DNA from: Ascarosepion bandense
Lineage: Eukaryota; Mollusca; Cephalopoda; Sepiida; Sepiidae
Assembly (NCBI GenBank): GCA_037127315.1
Contig: JBBBDQ010001451.1
Span: 1,887,001 to 1,951,000 of the forward strand
Length of the DNA: 64,000 bases
Reading direction: 5' to 3'
Positions within the stretch are counted from its first letter, which is position 1; the number at the start of each line of letters is the position of its first letter. The position numbers and the translations under genes were made by a program. The notes below the pieces were generated by a model. It had not been told where the DNA came from. It ran no database searches and saw nothing but the letters and a program-made list of their open reading frames with translations. Positions 1 to 10,330 of this stretch are shown one piece after another.

Positions 1-861
1 GTTCCTTGTTCCAGTGTCTTTGACGAACAGGCACTGTTCCTGCCCTATCTATGGCCTGATTCTGCTTCTCGCTCTATTCATCAGGATTCTGACAATCAGT
101 TTTGTAATGTGACTCATTAAGCTGATAGTTTTTTGTAGTTTGCACTCGTTTGCCCCAGGTTTCTTCGGCAGCGCTATAAATATCGACTTGCATAGGTCGT
201 CTGGTATTATTTCGCTGCTATAAATTTCGTTTATTATGTCGGTAATCTTTTCTATGCCATATTCTTCTAAGGCTGTCAGCAGCTCTATCACTATGCCATC
301 TGAACCAGGTGCTTTGTTTCTGTTCATTTTCGCCATTGCAGCTTCCACTTCGGATTTTAGTATTTCCGGTTCATCCATCTCCTTGTGTATTCTCGGTTGT
401 ACTCTCTTGTCGCAAAAGAGATCCTTTATATATTCTTCCCTTCGATGGAATAGTTCCTCTTTCTCTAATATGATTGTTCCTTCCTTGGATTTTATGCATC
501 CTGTTGTGGAGCAGGTTTTTTGTCCTGTCAATTCTCTTATATCTTTATGCATCTCTGCTTTGTTGTTCCTGCTCAGTCTCTCTACTTCTGCGCATTTGTT
601 CTTGAGCCATTCCTCTTTGGCTTGTCTGCATTTGTTCCTTATCTCCCTGTGAAGTTTTTGTACTCTGCTCCGTGTCTTGGCGTTATTTTTTGTCTCCTTT
701 GCATCATGTGGAGGATCTCTTCGGTCATCCACTTGTTTTTTCTTCTGCGTCTGATTTCCTTTGGGGCTATGTTGTTCGCTGAGGTCACAATCGTTTCTTT
801 TAGTGAATCCCATTTTGAGTATCCGTTTCCAATTTATTCTTCATATTTCTTTCTCACGCTG
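1..861 (-). pseudogene. RTE LINE reverse transcriptase, N-terminal part
   Basis: The longest open stretch is 49-813. It contains a basic linker (KEEWLKNKCAEVERL), then MNRNKAPGSDGI and ALPKKPGANEC, the fingers region of RTE reverse transcriptases, and ends at MSHITKLIVRILMNRARSRIRP. A TAG at 49-51 interrupts it; the same frame then continues with recognisable RT sequence to the window edge, so the palm motifs lie outside. It sits one frame away from the endonuclease, consistent with a small indel near 960. The homologous linker appears at 54728-54937. Confidence 0.85.
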
Positions 862-964
862 TTATTGCATTCTTTCTGCAGGGCGAGATCGTCCTCTAGC
901 GTGTCGTATTGCAGCCTTTGTGATATGCTGGGCTTCTTCAGTCTTCGGAGTTTCACTTTTAGTT

Positions 965-1975
965 TCAGATGACTGGGACGTGGTCACTTCCGCAGTCGGC
1001 ACCTGGGTATGTTTTGCATTGGACTACTGCGTTCCTGAATCTCTTGTTTATAGTTATATAATCTATTTGGTTCTTCGTGTCGCCTCCTGGACTTCTCCAT
1101 GTCCATAAACGTCGTGGGTGTTCTTGGAACCAAGTGTTAGTAATAACCTGGTCATTGGCTGAGCACCATTGGATCCATTTTTCTCCTCTTTCGTTGCGCT
1201 CTCCTAGTCCGAAGTTGCCGTTCGTGTCTCCTTCTCTATCTTTACCTACCTTTGCATTTAATTCCCCCATTATTATCCTAATTTCTTGGATTTTGCACTG
1301 AGCCTTGGCACTGTCCAGTATTGAATAGAAAGATTCTATTTCGTCCTCTGAGCTTTGAGTTGTCGGCGATAAAACTACTATAATAGCTATATTGAAGGGC
1401 CTTCCCCGCAGTTTAACCAAGAGGACTCTCTTTGACAGTTGCCAGTATCCAAGTACACATCTCTTCACATGTTTGTTTAGTATTAAAGCAACCCCTTTTT
1501 CGTGTTTTTTACCTCCTGCATATATTATCCTGTGGGTGTCGCTACTGAAATCTCCGTTATTAGGCCATCTTGTTTCACACATGCCTAGGATGTTGATATT
1601 CAGTCTGTTTATCTCATTTTTGACATCCTCTAGTTGTCCACAGTTGAGTGTCCTGACGTTCTATGTTCCTATAGTGAGTCTGTCTTTGATGCGCACAGTT
1701 GCAGGGTAACGGTCCAGAGACAACTGTTGCTCATGTCGTTCTTTCCCGGGCGAGGGACAAATTTTGGAGTAAAATGTCCCCTTTACGCCGTTGGTGCTTA
1801 CAGTCGCCGGATGACGGTCAGGTGGCACCTGTTGCCCATGCCGGTCCTTACCGAGCGAGGAGTTGCTTCCTTGAGAAGCAATCCCCTTCACGCTGTTGGC
1901 TTTAATACATTTGTTGTAACTATCCATGACTGAGCGGCGGTAGATAGTGGACTGGTATCCCGTTGCCTTCTCCAC
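965..1975 (-). pseudogene. RTE LINE endonuclease domain (APE-like), with one internal stop
   Basis: This is the N-terminal part of the RTE polyprotein, which nicks target DNA for target-primed reverse transcription. From 1582 leftward the frame reads MCETRW (conserved Glu), then GELNAKVG near residue 105 (the family usually has GDFNA, so the Asp is Glu here), WTWRSPGG and QIDYI, and ends with CGSDHVPVI, the terminal catalytic SDH. The frame is open upstream to 1975 except for a TAG at 1661-1663, placed where related elements read through before NVRTLNCGQLEDV. The upstream part contains two copies of a 35-residue repeat (RHGQQ...RHPATV and RHEQQ...RYPATV). Translation stops at 965 where the RT frame should continue, which indicates a frameshift. 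Confidence 0.85.
1701..1910. repeat. 105-bp tandem dimer in LINE 5' region
   Basis: Two units start at about 1701 and 1806. Each holds the pattern of a conserved 'gacaactgttgcncatg'-type block followed by a 'cgctgttggct'-type block. The period is a multiple of three and both units stay open on the minus strand, so the duplication keeps the LINE frame. Confidence 0.6.
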
Positions 1976-2694
1976 GATTTATTGAGACATCACCTCTAGT
2001 TAGCTGGCCGTTGACTCTTTGAGAGTTCTTCCGCCCTTTGTAGGCTTATATATTTTGGACCTACAGGTATGCTAACGTCCCAATTATATATACATATATA
2101 TAATTGATGTAAAAAAAAATACTAAGTTTTAACTTAAAGTCGAAACGGCCTTTAGAAAACCGAAAAATTTAGTATATTTTTATTAACAAAATAAATGGTT
2201 AAAAGAGAACAGATACAAACTATTCTAAATTATAAGAACCTGACAGCTAGAGGCAAAAACAAAAATAAAAAATAAAGATAAAATCACCCTGAAAGGAAAT
2301 ATATGTAATAAAATATACACAGCATGAATTAAACGAACATTTTCTTTAACTAGTCTAAATTATAAGAACCTGTCAGCAGTAATTACGATCAGTATACGTT
2401 ACCAGTAGTCACAAGAAAGAAGTTGCATTTTCGACATTTTTGCAGAGTTATCTTTTGACTGTCTTTGGTTCTTCTATCAAATTCATACTGATACGGTGTG
2501 GTTTTTTTGGGTGGAGGGAGTAAGGATTGGTAGGAGAGAAAGGACGCTAACTTTTTTTAGACTTAGGAAGGAGAGAGAAAAATGTTGATTTTAAATTCAG
2601 TGTAATCCTATTCTTATGGTAGCTAGAGACAAAAACAAATACAAAATAAAGTCACTCTGAAAGAAAATATATGTAATAAAATATACACAGAAAA
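1976..2694. other. Non-coding AT-rich stretch with internal direct repeats
   Basis: No gene is visible. About 75 bp beginning GCTAGAG(G/A)CAAAAAC and ending in ATATACACAG occurs at about 2247-2324 and again at 2622-2690. A 30-bp stretch around CTAAATTATAAGAACCTG occurs at about 2222 and 2353. These are degenerate direct repeats of unknown origin. Confidence 0.5.
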
Positions 2695-2848
2695 GCCTAT
2701 CTTCCTCTACTGGACGCTCGTGACCTAGGGGTAAAATCGCCGACTGACGCCAATTCGGTCGGGTTGCGATCCTGTGTTACGAAGCGACCGGAGTCTAAGC
2801 CGTACTGATGAGCTGTAATACAGCGAAAAAAATCTGTCTGCGGAGGAC

Positions 2849-2851
<3 letters not shown>
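2695..2851 (+). mobile_element. Ribozyme-SINE family A, copy 1
   Basis: A tRNA-like head (A-box-like GACCTAGGGG, then CGCCGACTGACGCC, then B-box-like GGGTTGCGATCC) is followed by a hammerhead-like 3' domain and a (TA)n tail. The same order recurs at 16.3, 32.2, 33.7, 45.0, 51.6 and 57.5 kb. This copy has a run of extra A after GAAA, which spoils stem III. Confidence 0.8.
2794..2848 (+). ncRNA. Hammerhead ribozyme motif, degenerate (family A)
   Basis: Core CTGATGA lies at 2805-2811, stem II GCTGT/ACAGC, then GAAA. Stem I CCGTA/TGCGG is intact (2800-2804 with 2839-2843) and a GTC triplet precedes it. Stem III reads AAA against TGT, so it has a mismatch and the copy is probably inactive. Confidence 0.6.
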
Positions 2852-2894
<43 letters not shown>

Positions 2895-2914
2895 AAGAAA
2901 GAGAGACAGAACAG
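2849..2914. repeat. (TA)n followed by (GA)n microsatellite
   Basis: The TA run begins exactly where the ribozyme-SINE ends, so it is probably the expanded 3' tail of that element. A GA run follows. Confidence 0.9.
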
Positions 2915-3054
2915 AGAGGAAGCTTTGGCTCAGTTCATTATATTTAGTAACAGTTATTAAACTTTACTACCAGTTACCAAAGCTGTTGCCGCCAGTTTGT
3001 CTTTAACAGTGGTTTATAATGCTGTAATTTTAATAATTATGTCGTGGAGTAGTG

Positions 3055-3100
<46 letters not shown>

Positions 3101-3448
3101 AATATAAGTTTGCTGTTTTTATATATCCATTTGTAATAGCTTATTTCGGGGAGCTTTTACAGACCGCACATCAGACCAAATTCCTACAACAATAAATGGG
3201 TTAGATTTATCCAGACACAATCAAAGGAAAAAAGGGTGAGGATGTTAAATTTACCGTATTAGTTATTATTGAAGTACCCACGAAATAAGCCTTTACCAAT
3301 GGATTTATAAAAACATCCAACTTATTTTCATTATAATACTATGTTAAATTCAAACATTGAGTCCTCATCGGATTTAATCCCCTGTGGAATTAACCTTACC
3401 AAGTACTACGGATACTACTTTATATATACATACATACATATATATACG

Positions 3449-3453
<5 letters not shown>

Positions 3454-3508
<55 letters not shown>
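3454..3508. repeat. (TA)n microsatellite
   Basis: About 55 bp of TA. Other long TA arrays are at 3057-3099, 4590-4668, 5544-5587, 5824-5859, 6391-6431, 7749-7797, 8194-8245, 8407-8465, 10997-11038, 16497-16538, 17493-17523, 31944-32003, 34049-34083, 39703-39759, 41515-41569, 42381-42421, 45248-45288 and 46156-46197. Many sit at the ends of SINEs or inside foldbacks. Their translations (poly-YI) are not genes. Confidence 0.95.
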
Positions 3509-3511
<3 letters not shown>

Positions 3512-3562
3512 AGAATATCTACTTAAATACGAGTATCGGTAAAAATAATGTTCAAAATAATT
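3509..3562 (+). repeat. Detached 3' tail of SINE family C
   Basis: About 54 bp starting CAGAATATCTACTTAAATAC is identical to the 3' tail of the SINE at 3735-3960 and also matches 53700-53735. It carries no tRNA-like head, so it is either a 5'-truncated copy or a local duplication. Confidence 0.6.
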
Positions 3563-3734
3563 CATTACAATTTGTCGGTTGCTAATAATCAAGTTTCGTT
3601 AAATTTCGTTAATTTCCGTAACATGTTTACATTTGTTGACATTTACGATACGTTACAGAGCAGATATGGTTTGTTTACAATAGATCGAAAATTGTGTTTA
3701 TATAAGCATGATAAAAACCTCGTCTGATCAAGAG

Positions 3735-3960
3735 GCTATCCATGGTCGAGTGGTCAAGACGGTACCAGATCAAATGGTATGCTTCCCCTATGTAATAGGA
3801 GTCGCAGATTCTAATCCTGCTGGGTAGCACACATTTTCGTCATAAAAATTTATCGTGAAATAATCAGGCCGGTAGATATAAATATAAAATACTGTTTAAT
3901 TAAAAACAGAATATCTACTTAAATACGAGTATCGGTAAAAATAATGTTCAAAATAATTAA
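3735..3960 (+). mobile_element. tRNA-derived SINE, family C (long-variable-arm tRNA type)
   Basis: The head resembles a class II tRNA (Leu/Ser type): A-box-like TGGTCGAGTGG, a long variable stem, then a B-box-like GATTCTAATCCTGC. The tail ends in CAGAATATCTACTTAAATAC plus AT-rich sequence. A second copy is at 53521-53735 with a better B box (GGTTTGGATCC). A functional tRNA is unlikely: the acceptor ends do not pair well and both copies share the same unrelated 3' tail. Confidence 0.7.
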
Positions 3961-4055
3961 TTATATATAATTATTCGTCATAATAATTATGCATATATAT
4001 ATAAATATATATATATATGTATATTATTCACTACTCGACGACATAATTACTACAA

Positions 4056-4617
4056 AGTTCGGAAGCATTAGTCTTGTGCACCAAGCAGTTTCATTTGTAA
4101 ACCCTGAATTACGTAGACACCGATAGGCGTAGTGCTGGTCTATATCCGCTTGTTTGGTACCGATAGAATATTGACTGTGAAGTTATTTATTTTGCTATCG
4201 TTTCTGTAACTGGCTCAGTGCAGTTGCTTTCTTTTTTAAAGTTCTTTGTTGTTACTGTAAAAGTTTTAATTTTATAGGAATTCATTCAACCACTTAGAAT
4301 GATATTTTAAATTTATTGGCAGCTTTTATGACTGAATACAGTTTTTTAATTATCTTTGAAACATATCATCTAGTAGTCTGTAGATTCTAGGCCGACTGTT
4401 GTAGTTTTGTAAGACATTTCTAGTTGAACTAATTCTCTGCCTCCTTTGGATCTGGACTCATACAGACAACCAGCATCAGCCATGAGATTTTACAGACGAT
4501 TTATCTTCTTTTTTCTTTGTAGCAACCATGGTCTAGTTATGGATGTTGAAAATTGTATTGTACCACAGGAACAACCAAATTGTTTACGGTTTATATATAT
4601 ATATATATATATATACA

Positions 4618-4671
<54 letters not shown>

Positions 4672-5415
4672 TCACTTCGGTATTCAAGACGAGATTCACA
4701 CGTCTGTAATATTCTTTTCTTACTTTCTGCTTAATTTAGGATTCCCGTATTCTATATCCATCTCTAATTCGCTAGTTTCCAATATGCTTATTTTTGTTCC
4801 GTTTCCCTAAATTTTGTGATAAAATCTAGATATATTGAATGTGGTTTTATAATCCTCCCTTTCTTGAATGTCAAAATAATAATATTCAGCAACAAAAAGG
4901 ACTTATAAGACGCAGCCTACAGTAAAACCTTACTGTCAGTTGGAGAAGATATTTTAAAGTCAATTTCGTGTGTTTTTCAAGTGGAAAAAATCAAAAATTA
5001 ATTGTTCGCAATTAAAAGAAAAATAAAAAATATTTATAGTTTTCATTTTTTTCCTTTGAATAGAAATCTCTCGGGCTTTCTTAATATTTGATGTTAAAAT
5101 TTTTCAGACAATCACGAAACTTTATATTAAATTGTATTGATTTAAATGTTTTTCTTTTATATTATTTCTGGAGAACCAATTGAAAAGGAATATATATATA
5201 TATATAGTTTATTTATGCTCTCGCTTGCGATTAAGCTCGGTAGAAAGGGAAAATTTTCATAAACATCGGTTATTTACGGTTTTACGCTATGTTTTCAGGT
5301 TACGGTAAAGAACGGCCGTTCGAAGCGGTTGTCAGATAACACACTCTCGCTGCTGGCATTGTTTACATTTTGTAAAATAGATAACACGCTATGAAATTGG
5401 TCTTTCTCATTCAAA
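4056..5415. other. No gene seen
   Basis: AT-rich sequence with a long (TA)n block at 4590-4668 and a short one at 5190-5207. No coding frame or recognised element. Confidence 0.6.
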
Positions 5416-5419
5416 TGGT

Positions 5420-5542
5420 TTGGGGGGGTGAATATCCGACTACTGTCAAATTAATCGGGTTTTAGCCCCGGTTTGAGGCAAGCGGTTAATTTAGCAGCAC
5501 TCAATAGCGGTGATATAGCGAAACAGGTCTATTTACGGATGG

Positions 5543-5545
<3 letters not shown>
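5420..5545 (+). mobile_element. Ribozyme-SINE family A, strongly diverged copy
   Basis: The order CGACT-CTGTCAA-TCGGGTTTTAGCCCCGG-GCACTCAATAG-AGCGAAACAGGTCT-ACGGATGG-(TA)n follows family A. The CTGATGA core is lost (CTCAATA). Sequence at 5207-5260 also matches the stretch after the ribozyme in the 32.3 kb copy. Confidence 0.45.
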
Positions 5546-5591
<46 letters not shown>

Positions 5592-5818
5592 CTTCGTATA
5601 TATAGGAAAGCGAACTTAACATCAAAAAATAAACGTAAAAAATAAAGATGTCATAAAGGTATCCTCACGAAACTTCGAAGTCGACATGAACCTGCTCAGT
5701 CAAAATGGCAAAAACTTTGCGCCAAAAATAAAATCTCTACCTCGATATCGAGCACTGTGCGCTAAAAAACATTATTGCCGAAGTGCCTTTCATCGGTTTT
5801 ACTGATGAAAACCAACTG

Positions 5819-6053
<235 letters not shown>

Positions 6054-6387
6054 ATATTTCGAAGAATTTTTGTTTGTTTATTTTCCAGTTCTTGCATAAG
6101 TTTTTTTCTTCATTTTTGTTGATAGTCATGATTTCGTCATCTTCCACGTATTATGTTTGTTGGACACTTTGACAGAGCATTTAATAAAACGGTTATCTTG
6201 TGTTACATTAGGGTAGAGTACTTTTAAAGACACTGCATTTGGTGAACCTTAAAAGAAGTTAGTCCGTCACCAGGGGCGTTCGGTTGGGCCAACGCCGACA
6301 ATAATTCTTGCCATCTTGAGTTCAACTAACAATAATGTACTGCTTCCATACTTCATTCCTTTCCAGAGTACATTCTTTTTAACGCTA

Positions 6388-6434
<47 letters not shown>

Positions 6435-6479
6435 AAAGTAATTCCTCGGGTTTTATTCGACCTCAACAGAATGTAGAAA

Positions 6480-6526
6480 GCACAGGACGGCCGTTTCCTC
6501 TTATATTTGGGACTCATCAGCAATGC
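6480..6526 (-). ncRNA. Hammerhead ribozyme motif, family D unit 1
   Basis: On the minus strand: stem I GCATTG, core CTGATGA, stem II starting GTCC, loop CAAATATA, GAAA, short stem III ACG/CGT, cleavage triplet GTC, then the other stem I strand CTGTGC. Stem I has one mismatch, and unit 2 has the pairing base (CAGTGC). The 3' strand of stem II is damaged here (AGAG), while unit 2 keeps GGAT, which pairs with GTCC. Together the two units define a complete type I hammerhead. Confidence 0.7.
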
Positions 6527-6852
6527 GCATCCTCTACCAGGAATTGAAACCCACACATTTGCGTCAATAAGCGAATGTCATAACGACTGTACCTCAGACC
6601 CCGGTGACGAAGAGGTAACGAATTAAACTCGATATAGCGCCGCTCATTCGCATATTCCGTGGTGGAACTCTGCTGAGCTCCTTTTTCCCATAGGACTGTG
6701 CCTCTCAGAGCCACGACTACTATCACCAAGCCGCTCACACTGGAGCATAAGAAGCCGGTTCAAGCAACGATATACAGATGAGGAATTGTATGAGGATTTG
6801 AAATATTAAGTAAATTCCTCGAGTTTTATTCAACCTCAACAGAATGCAGAAA

Positions 6853-6890
6853 GCACTGGACGGTCGTTTCATCCTATATTTGGGACTCAT
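6853..6890 (-). ncRNA. Hammerhead ribozyme, family D unit 2 (5' half deleted)
   Basis: Retains GATGAGTCC, loop CAAATATA, GGAT, GAAA, stem III and GTC followed by CAGTGC. The deletion joins GATGA to unrelated sequence, removing CT of the core and the 5' strand of stem I. Confidence 0.6.
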
Positions 6891-7064
6891 CTTATTAAGC
6901 GAATGTCATACCAACTGTACCACAGGCCCCAGTGACGATAGAGGTAACGATTTAAACTCGATATAGCGCCTCTCAGTAAAACTCGATGAATTACTTACTT
7001 AATATTTAAAATTCTTCTACAATTTCTCATAACTATATATATATATTGTGTGTATTTAGTCAAA

Positions 7065-7440
7065 CATTTTTTCATTGATGCATGTTTCATTTAATCATAT
7101 GGACAAGTTTTACTAATTTTATGTAAATTCTTTTCACATCGACTGATAAGCTTAATAGCATTATCATTGAAAGAAGAAAGAAAATCACAATATTGAAACA
7201 TGTTTTTATTAAACCTTTTTGAGATTTCGGTTTACATCAGTCATTATCAACGATGGCAATTATAATAAGTGTATTAAACAGCTCGCGGACGATCAATAGC
7301 ACTAGTGGTCTATTTTCTTTGTATGGAAGACTTTCAATGCAACGACGAACACGTGCGTGCGTGCGTGCGTGCTACAGCTTGTGACATCACACATGACCAC
7401 GCTAGTGTGGGGGCGAGAAGTATTAAGTATGGAAAGCCAT
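7065..7440 (-). repeat. Dispersed repeat R7, copy 1
   Basis: About 370 bp that reappears in inverted orientation at 42040-42390. Shared blocks include CTGATAAGCTTAATAGCATT, GAAAGAAGAAAGAAAATCAC and CACATGACCACGC. On the minus strand this copy contains CTGATG...CCGAAAT, suggestive of a Penelope-type terminal repeat, but the spacing is too short for a hammerhead stem II. Unclassified. Confidence 0.5.
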
Positions 7441-7726
7441 TGGGAAATCAATCGCTTTTGTTATCTATTATAGGCATTTAAGAATGTTTGTGGAGATTTC
7501 GTAGTTTATTTTGTTCAGGTTATATATATATTATATACATAAAAAAAATCTTATCTACGGAGGTTATAAACTATAATTTATTTCCAGGGGTAGGTTTTTG
7601 GTGCCCATCTCACCAGACGACAAATGACAAATTTCTGTAATTCCTTTTCGTATATGAAATTTCTCAGGATAGTACACATTGAGCTTCTGTATATCTATTT
7701 GTATTATCTTCTCTGGTTACCGATCT

Positions 7727-7743
7727 GACATCATCATCATCAT

Positions 7744-7797
<54 letters not shown>
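7727..7797. repeat. (CAT)n then (TA)n microsatellite
   Basis: A short CAT trinucleotide run followed by about 49 bp of TA. Confidence 0.9.
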
Positions 7798-7801
<4 letters not shown>

Positions 7802-8189
7802 TAAAAAAGGATTAATTCAGTGATGTTGAATGACCATTTCGATGTGAAAATCCCCACGGGGGATAACACATCACCTCAGCAACCGAAAAATCCTTTCAGA
7901 AACTGGAGAAAAATCAGTCTAATTTTCCTTTTTAAATAGATTTGCAAAGAAATTAAAAAAGAAAATAAAAAAGTAAAAGGAAGAGAAAGATAAAACAAAA
8001 TAAAAACAAATAAAGAAGAAAAGAAAAAATTGACATCGTCTGAGTTATATTTGCTCTGCAATATTTTATTACATGGAGCTCTCTTCTTGTATCATTTTTT
8101 AATATTAAAATAAAATTTTTAATATTAACTAGGATCGGGTTTTTTGGAATTTGCCTTCCTGCTTTTTTCACTTGGATTAAAGTATCTGA

Positions 8190-8250
<61 letters not shown>

Positions 8251-8282
8251 GTTATAATATAAAATATGAACAAATTATAATT

Positions 8283-8338
8283 TACTACAAAAGTGTATAT
8301 TTTGTTTCGACATTGAAAAAACAATTTCTCATCAGGTA
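8283..8338 (-). ncRNA. Hammerhead ribozyme candidate, Penelope-type family P
   Basis: Minus strand: stem I TAC (pairs with GTA at 8283-8285), core CTGATGA (8329-8335), stem II GAAATTG/CAATGTC (8309-8328, one mismatch), GAAA (8305-8308), stem III ACAAAA/TTTTGT with a 7-nt loop, cleavage position A. All core residues are present. A homologous copy at 40881-40940 has a fully paired stem II. It lies between (TA)n arrays. Known Penelope-like terminal repeats carry hammerheads of this general form; assignment to that class is inference. Confidence 0.6.
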
Positions 8339-8404
8339 GTTGATAATAATGGTAATAAAGAGGATAGAAAACAAGGAGAAACATAAGAGTAAATCGAAAA
8401 AAGG

Positions 8405-8406
<2 letters not shown>

Positions 8407-8465
<59 letters not shown>
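8407..8465. repeat. (TA)n microsatellite
   Basis: About 58 bp of TA; a similar array at 8194-8245 lies on the other side of the ribozyme candidate. Confidence 0.95.
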
Positions 8466-8467
<2 letters not shown>

Positions 8468-8581
8468 TTGTGTTTAACGATAGAGACAATATGTCATAGT
8501 CTTATTATTTTCTTTTGAATTTTTTCATATTTTCTGATTAGACTTTTTATTTCGGAATTATCAAAGGGTGTACTAGTACTT

Positions 8582-8888
8582 GGATGTGCGTTGTGGTACA
8601 ATGGATATCGGCTCGGAACGAGAAACCGGAGAGCTGAGTTCGAATTCCAGTAGAATCCATTGTATTCACTTACGCGCAAATACCCTTGGGAAAGGTATTA
8701 ATCCGCCTCTTCCTTCCAGTTATGGGTTAAATAGCAGGACAGACTAGGTTCTAGAGCCTTGGTCGGCAACTAGTCTACCGCAGAAAGCAATGGCAACCTA
8801 CTGCAGGATAATCTTCTGCCCGGTCAGTCATGTCTCTTTCGAGACATGATCGCCCAAGCGTGTATCACGTATGGCACTTAACTGACTG
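8582..8888 (+). mobile_element. tRNA-derived SINE family B, full copy with target-site duplication
   Basis: Head: A-box-like TGGTACAATGG, B-box-like GAGTTCGAATTCC. Body: CTTACGCGCAAATACC, AGTTATGGGTTAAATA, a conserved hairpin ATGTCTC-TTTC-GAGACAT, and the end CTTAACTGACTGACT. It is flanked by ACTAGTACTT at 8572-8581 and 8889-8898, so insertion by target-primed reverse transcription is well supported. About a dozen copies occur in this window. Confidence 0.9.
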
Positions 8889-8898
8889 ACTAGTACTT

Positions 8899-9930
8899 AC
8901 GAACGTCATCGTTTATCATCAGGGGACTATATTACAGTTTAAAAATCAAATATTGTCTTGTAGCAGGAAAAGAGTTACAACATTTTAAAAGAAAATAAAT
9001 TAACGTTATGAAAAATTTTAAATTCAAAGGCAGTCATAATGTAAACAACATGCACACGTGAAGATATGTGCTCACATAGATGTGAGCATTATATGGAATA
9101 CTCGGTTGTTAAAGATTTTAAATGCCGCAAAAATACGTTAGAGAATTTGAACTTTGAAGGAACTAATTATGTAAATTATCAAATGACTCAGAGGCAATAT
9201 ATATATATATATGTACACACATTTGTTTTTTAATTAGAATTAATATATTTTACATTGCGACACGGAAATATCTTTTTGGAGTTTTTTTACCTCGTCATTA
9301 GGCAAAGTTAGATCATTGTTATGAAAATGATTTTCACTTGAATATAAGAAACAATACGTTTGTTATTTATGGATGTGGGAAGACAGAAAAATTTATATGT
9401 GCGTTCAATTTAATTAAACAGAATAGAGATCCATTTTAAATTTTAAAAACATTTTTTATCTTAGGGGAAGACATGACTGCTTCTATCAATCTTAACGGCA
9501 AGAGTGTCAGTCTATTTCAAAACACCAATGTATTTCTTTGAACATTATTTTTAGTCGATACATTGTTTTTTACTGTTTTAATCAAACTGTATATTTATGT
9601 ATTTAACCAGCCTCATTATTTACAAAAAATGTTTGTTATGAAGATGTGTTTTAAAAGCGATTTGACCGCGGGCGAATATATTCAGTCGTTTTCCATGTTC
9701 TCTTGACCCGACAAATCACCATAAATTGAACGAAAAAGGGCCTTAACAATACCTACAGTTAATTATTCCATTACTTAGATATATCGTGACGCTATTTGTG
9801 ATGTACACGGTGGTAGCGTAAGTATAATTTTACAAGTTACACTTGTCTTTATTATTGCTAGTAATTGACTTTTAATTCGACTAGCGTCACCGGACTTATA
9901 CAATCTAGAAAGAAATAAAATCTGCTAATG
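8899..9930. other. No gene seen
   Basis: AT-rich sequence without a convincing frame or recognised repeat; one short (TA)n at 9200-9212. Confidence 0.5.
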
Positions 9931-9939
9931 TAGATAGGT

Positions 9940-9998
9940 AGATATGTATAGATTAAATAGATTAGAAATAGATAGATAGATAGATAGAATAGAATTAT

Positions 9999-10038
<40 letters not shown>

Positions 10039-10193
10039 TGAATAGAATAAGATAGGTAGATATGAATAGAATAAGATAGATAGATATGAATAGAATAAGA
10101 TAGATACATATGAATAGAATAAAATAGATAGATATATAGATAGATAGATAGATATGAATAGAATAAGATAGATAGATAGATAGATAGATAGAG

Positions 10194-10226
<33 letters not shown>

Positions 10227-10299
10227 TGAATAGAATAAGATACATAGATATGACTAGAATAAGATAGATAGATAGACAGATAGATAGACAGATAGATAG

Positions 10300-10330
<31 letters not shown>

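Larger units (their letters stand above)
1..1975 (-). mobile_element. RTE-clade LINE (CFDP2-like endonuclease/reverse transcriptase), truncated by window edge
   Basis: A non-LTR retrotransposon runs leftward off the window. On the minus strand the order is a 5' segment with a 105-bp tandem dimer, an APE-type endonuclease, then the start of a reverse transcriptase. Wording such as QIDYITINKRFRNAV and PGADCGSDH in the endonuclease, and KAPGSDGI in the RT, is typical of the RTE family often misannotated as craniofacial development protein 2. The copy is dead: an in-frame TAG at 1661-1663, a frameshift between 965 and about 960, and another in-frame TAG at 49-51. A second copy of the same family lies at 53.7-55.8 kb. 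Confidence 0.9.
3030..4055. repeat. Short inverted repeat bracketing about 1 kb
   Basis: The segment around ATTATGTCGTGGAGTAGTG at about 3034-3059 is repeated in inverted orientation at about 4022-4050 with one or two mismatches. Both arms adjoin (TA)n. Between them lie (TA)n arrays, a SINE (3735-3960) and a loose copy of that SINE's tail (3509-3562). It may be a foldback element; no transposase is seen. Confidence 0.4.
6435..7000 (-). mobile_element. Ribozyme-SINE family D, tandem dimer
   Basis: Two units begin with near-identical blocks (TTCCTCGGG then TCAACAGAATG) at about 6441 and 6816, a period of about 376 bp. On the minus strand the full unit has an A-box-like TGAGGTACAGTCG, a B-box-like GGGTTTCAATTCC, then at once a hammerhead motif and a tail ending in CCTCGGG...TTTATT. 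The second unit has lost about 55 bp covering the B box and the 5' half of the ribozyme. Tandem, tRNA-promoter plus ribozyme organisation matches retrozyme-like repeats. Its sequence is unlike family A. Confidence 0.7.

Noticed and set aside
3735..3850. Functional tRNA-Leu/Ser gene
   Set aside because: Only promoter-like boxes are preserved; acceptor pairing is poor and the same 3' tail occurs in a second copy.
7953..8489. Long open frame of 178 codons on the minus strand
   Set aside because: It is made of two translated (TA)n arrays joined by AT-rich sequence; no domain and no conservation signal.
8845..8875. SINE B hairpin ATGTCTC-TTTC-GAGACAT as a ribozyme or terminator
   Set aside because: It is conserved in all SINE B copies but lacks any ribozyme core; it is most simply a structural part of the SINE RNA.
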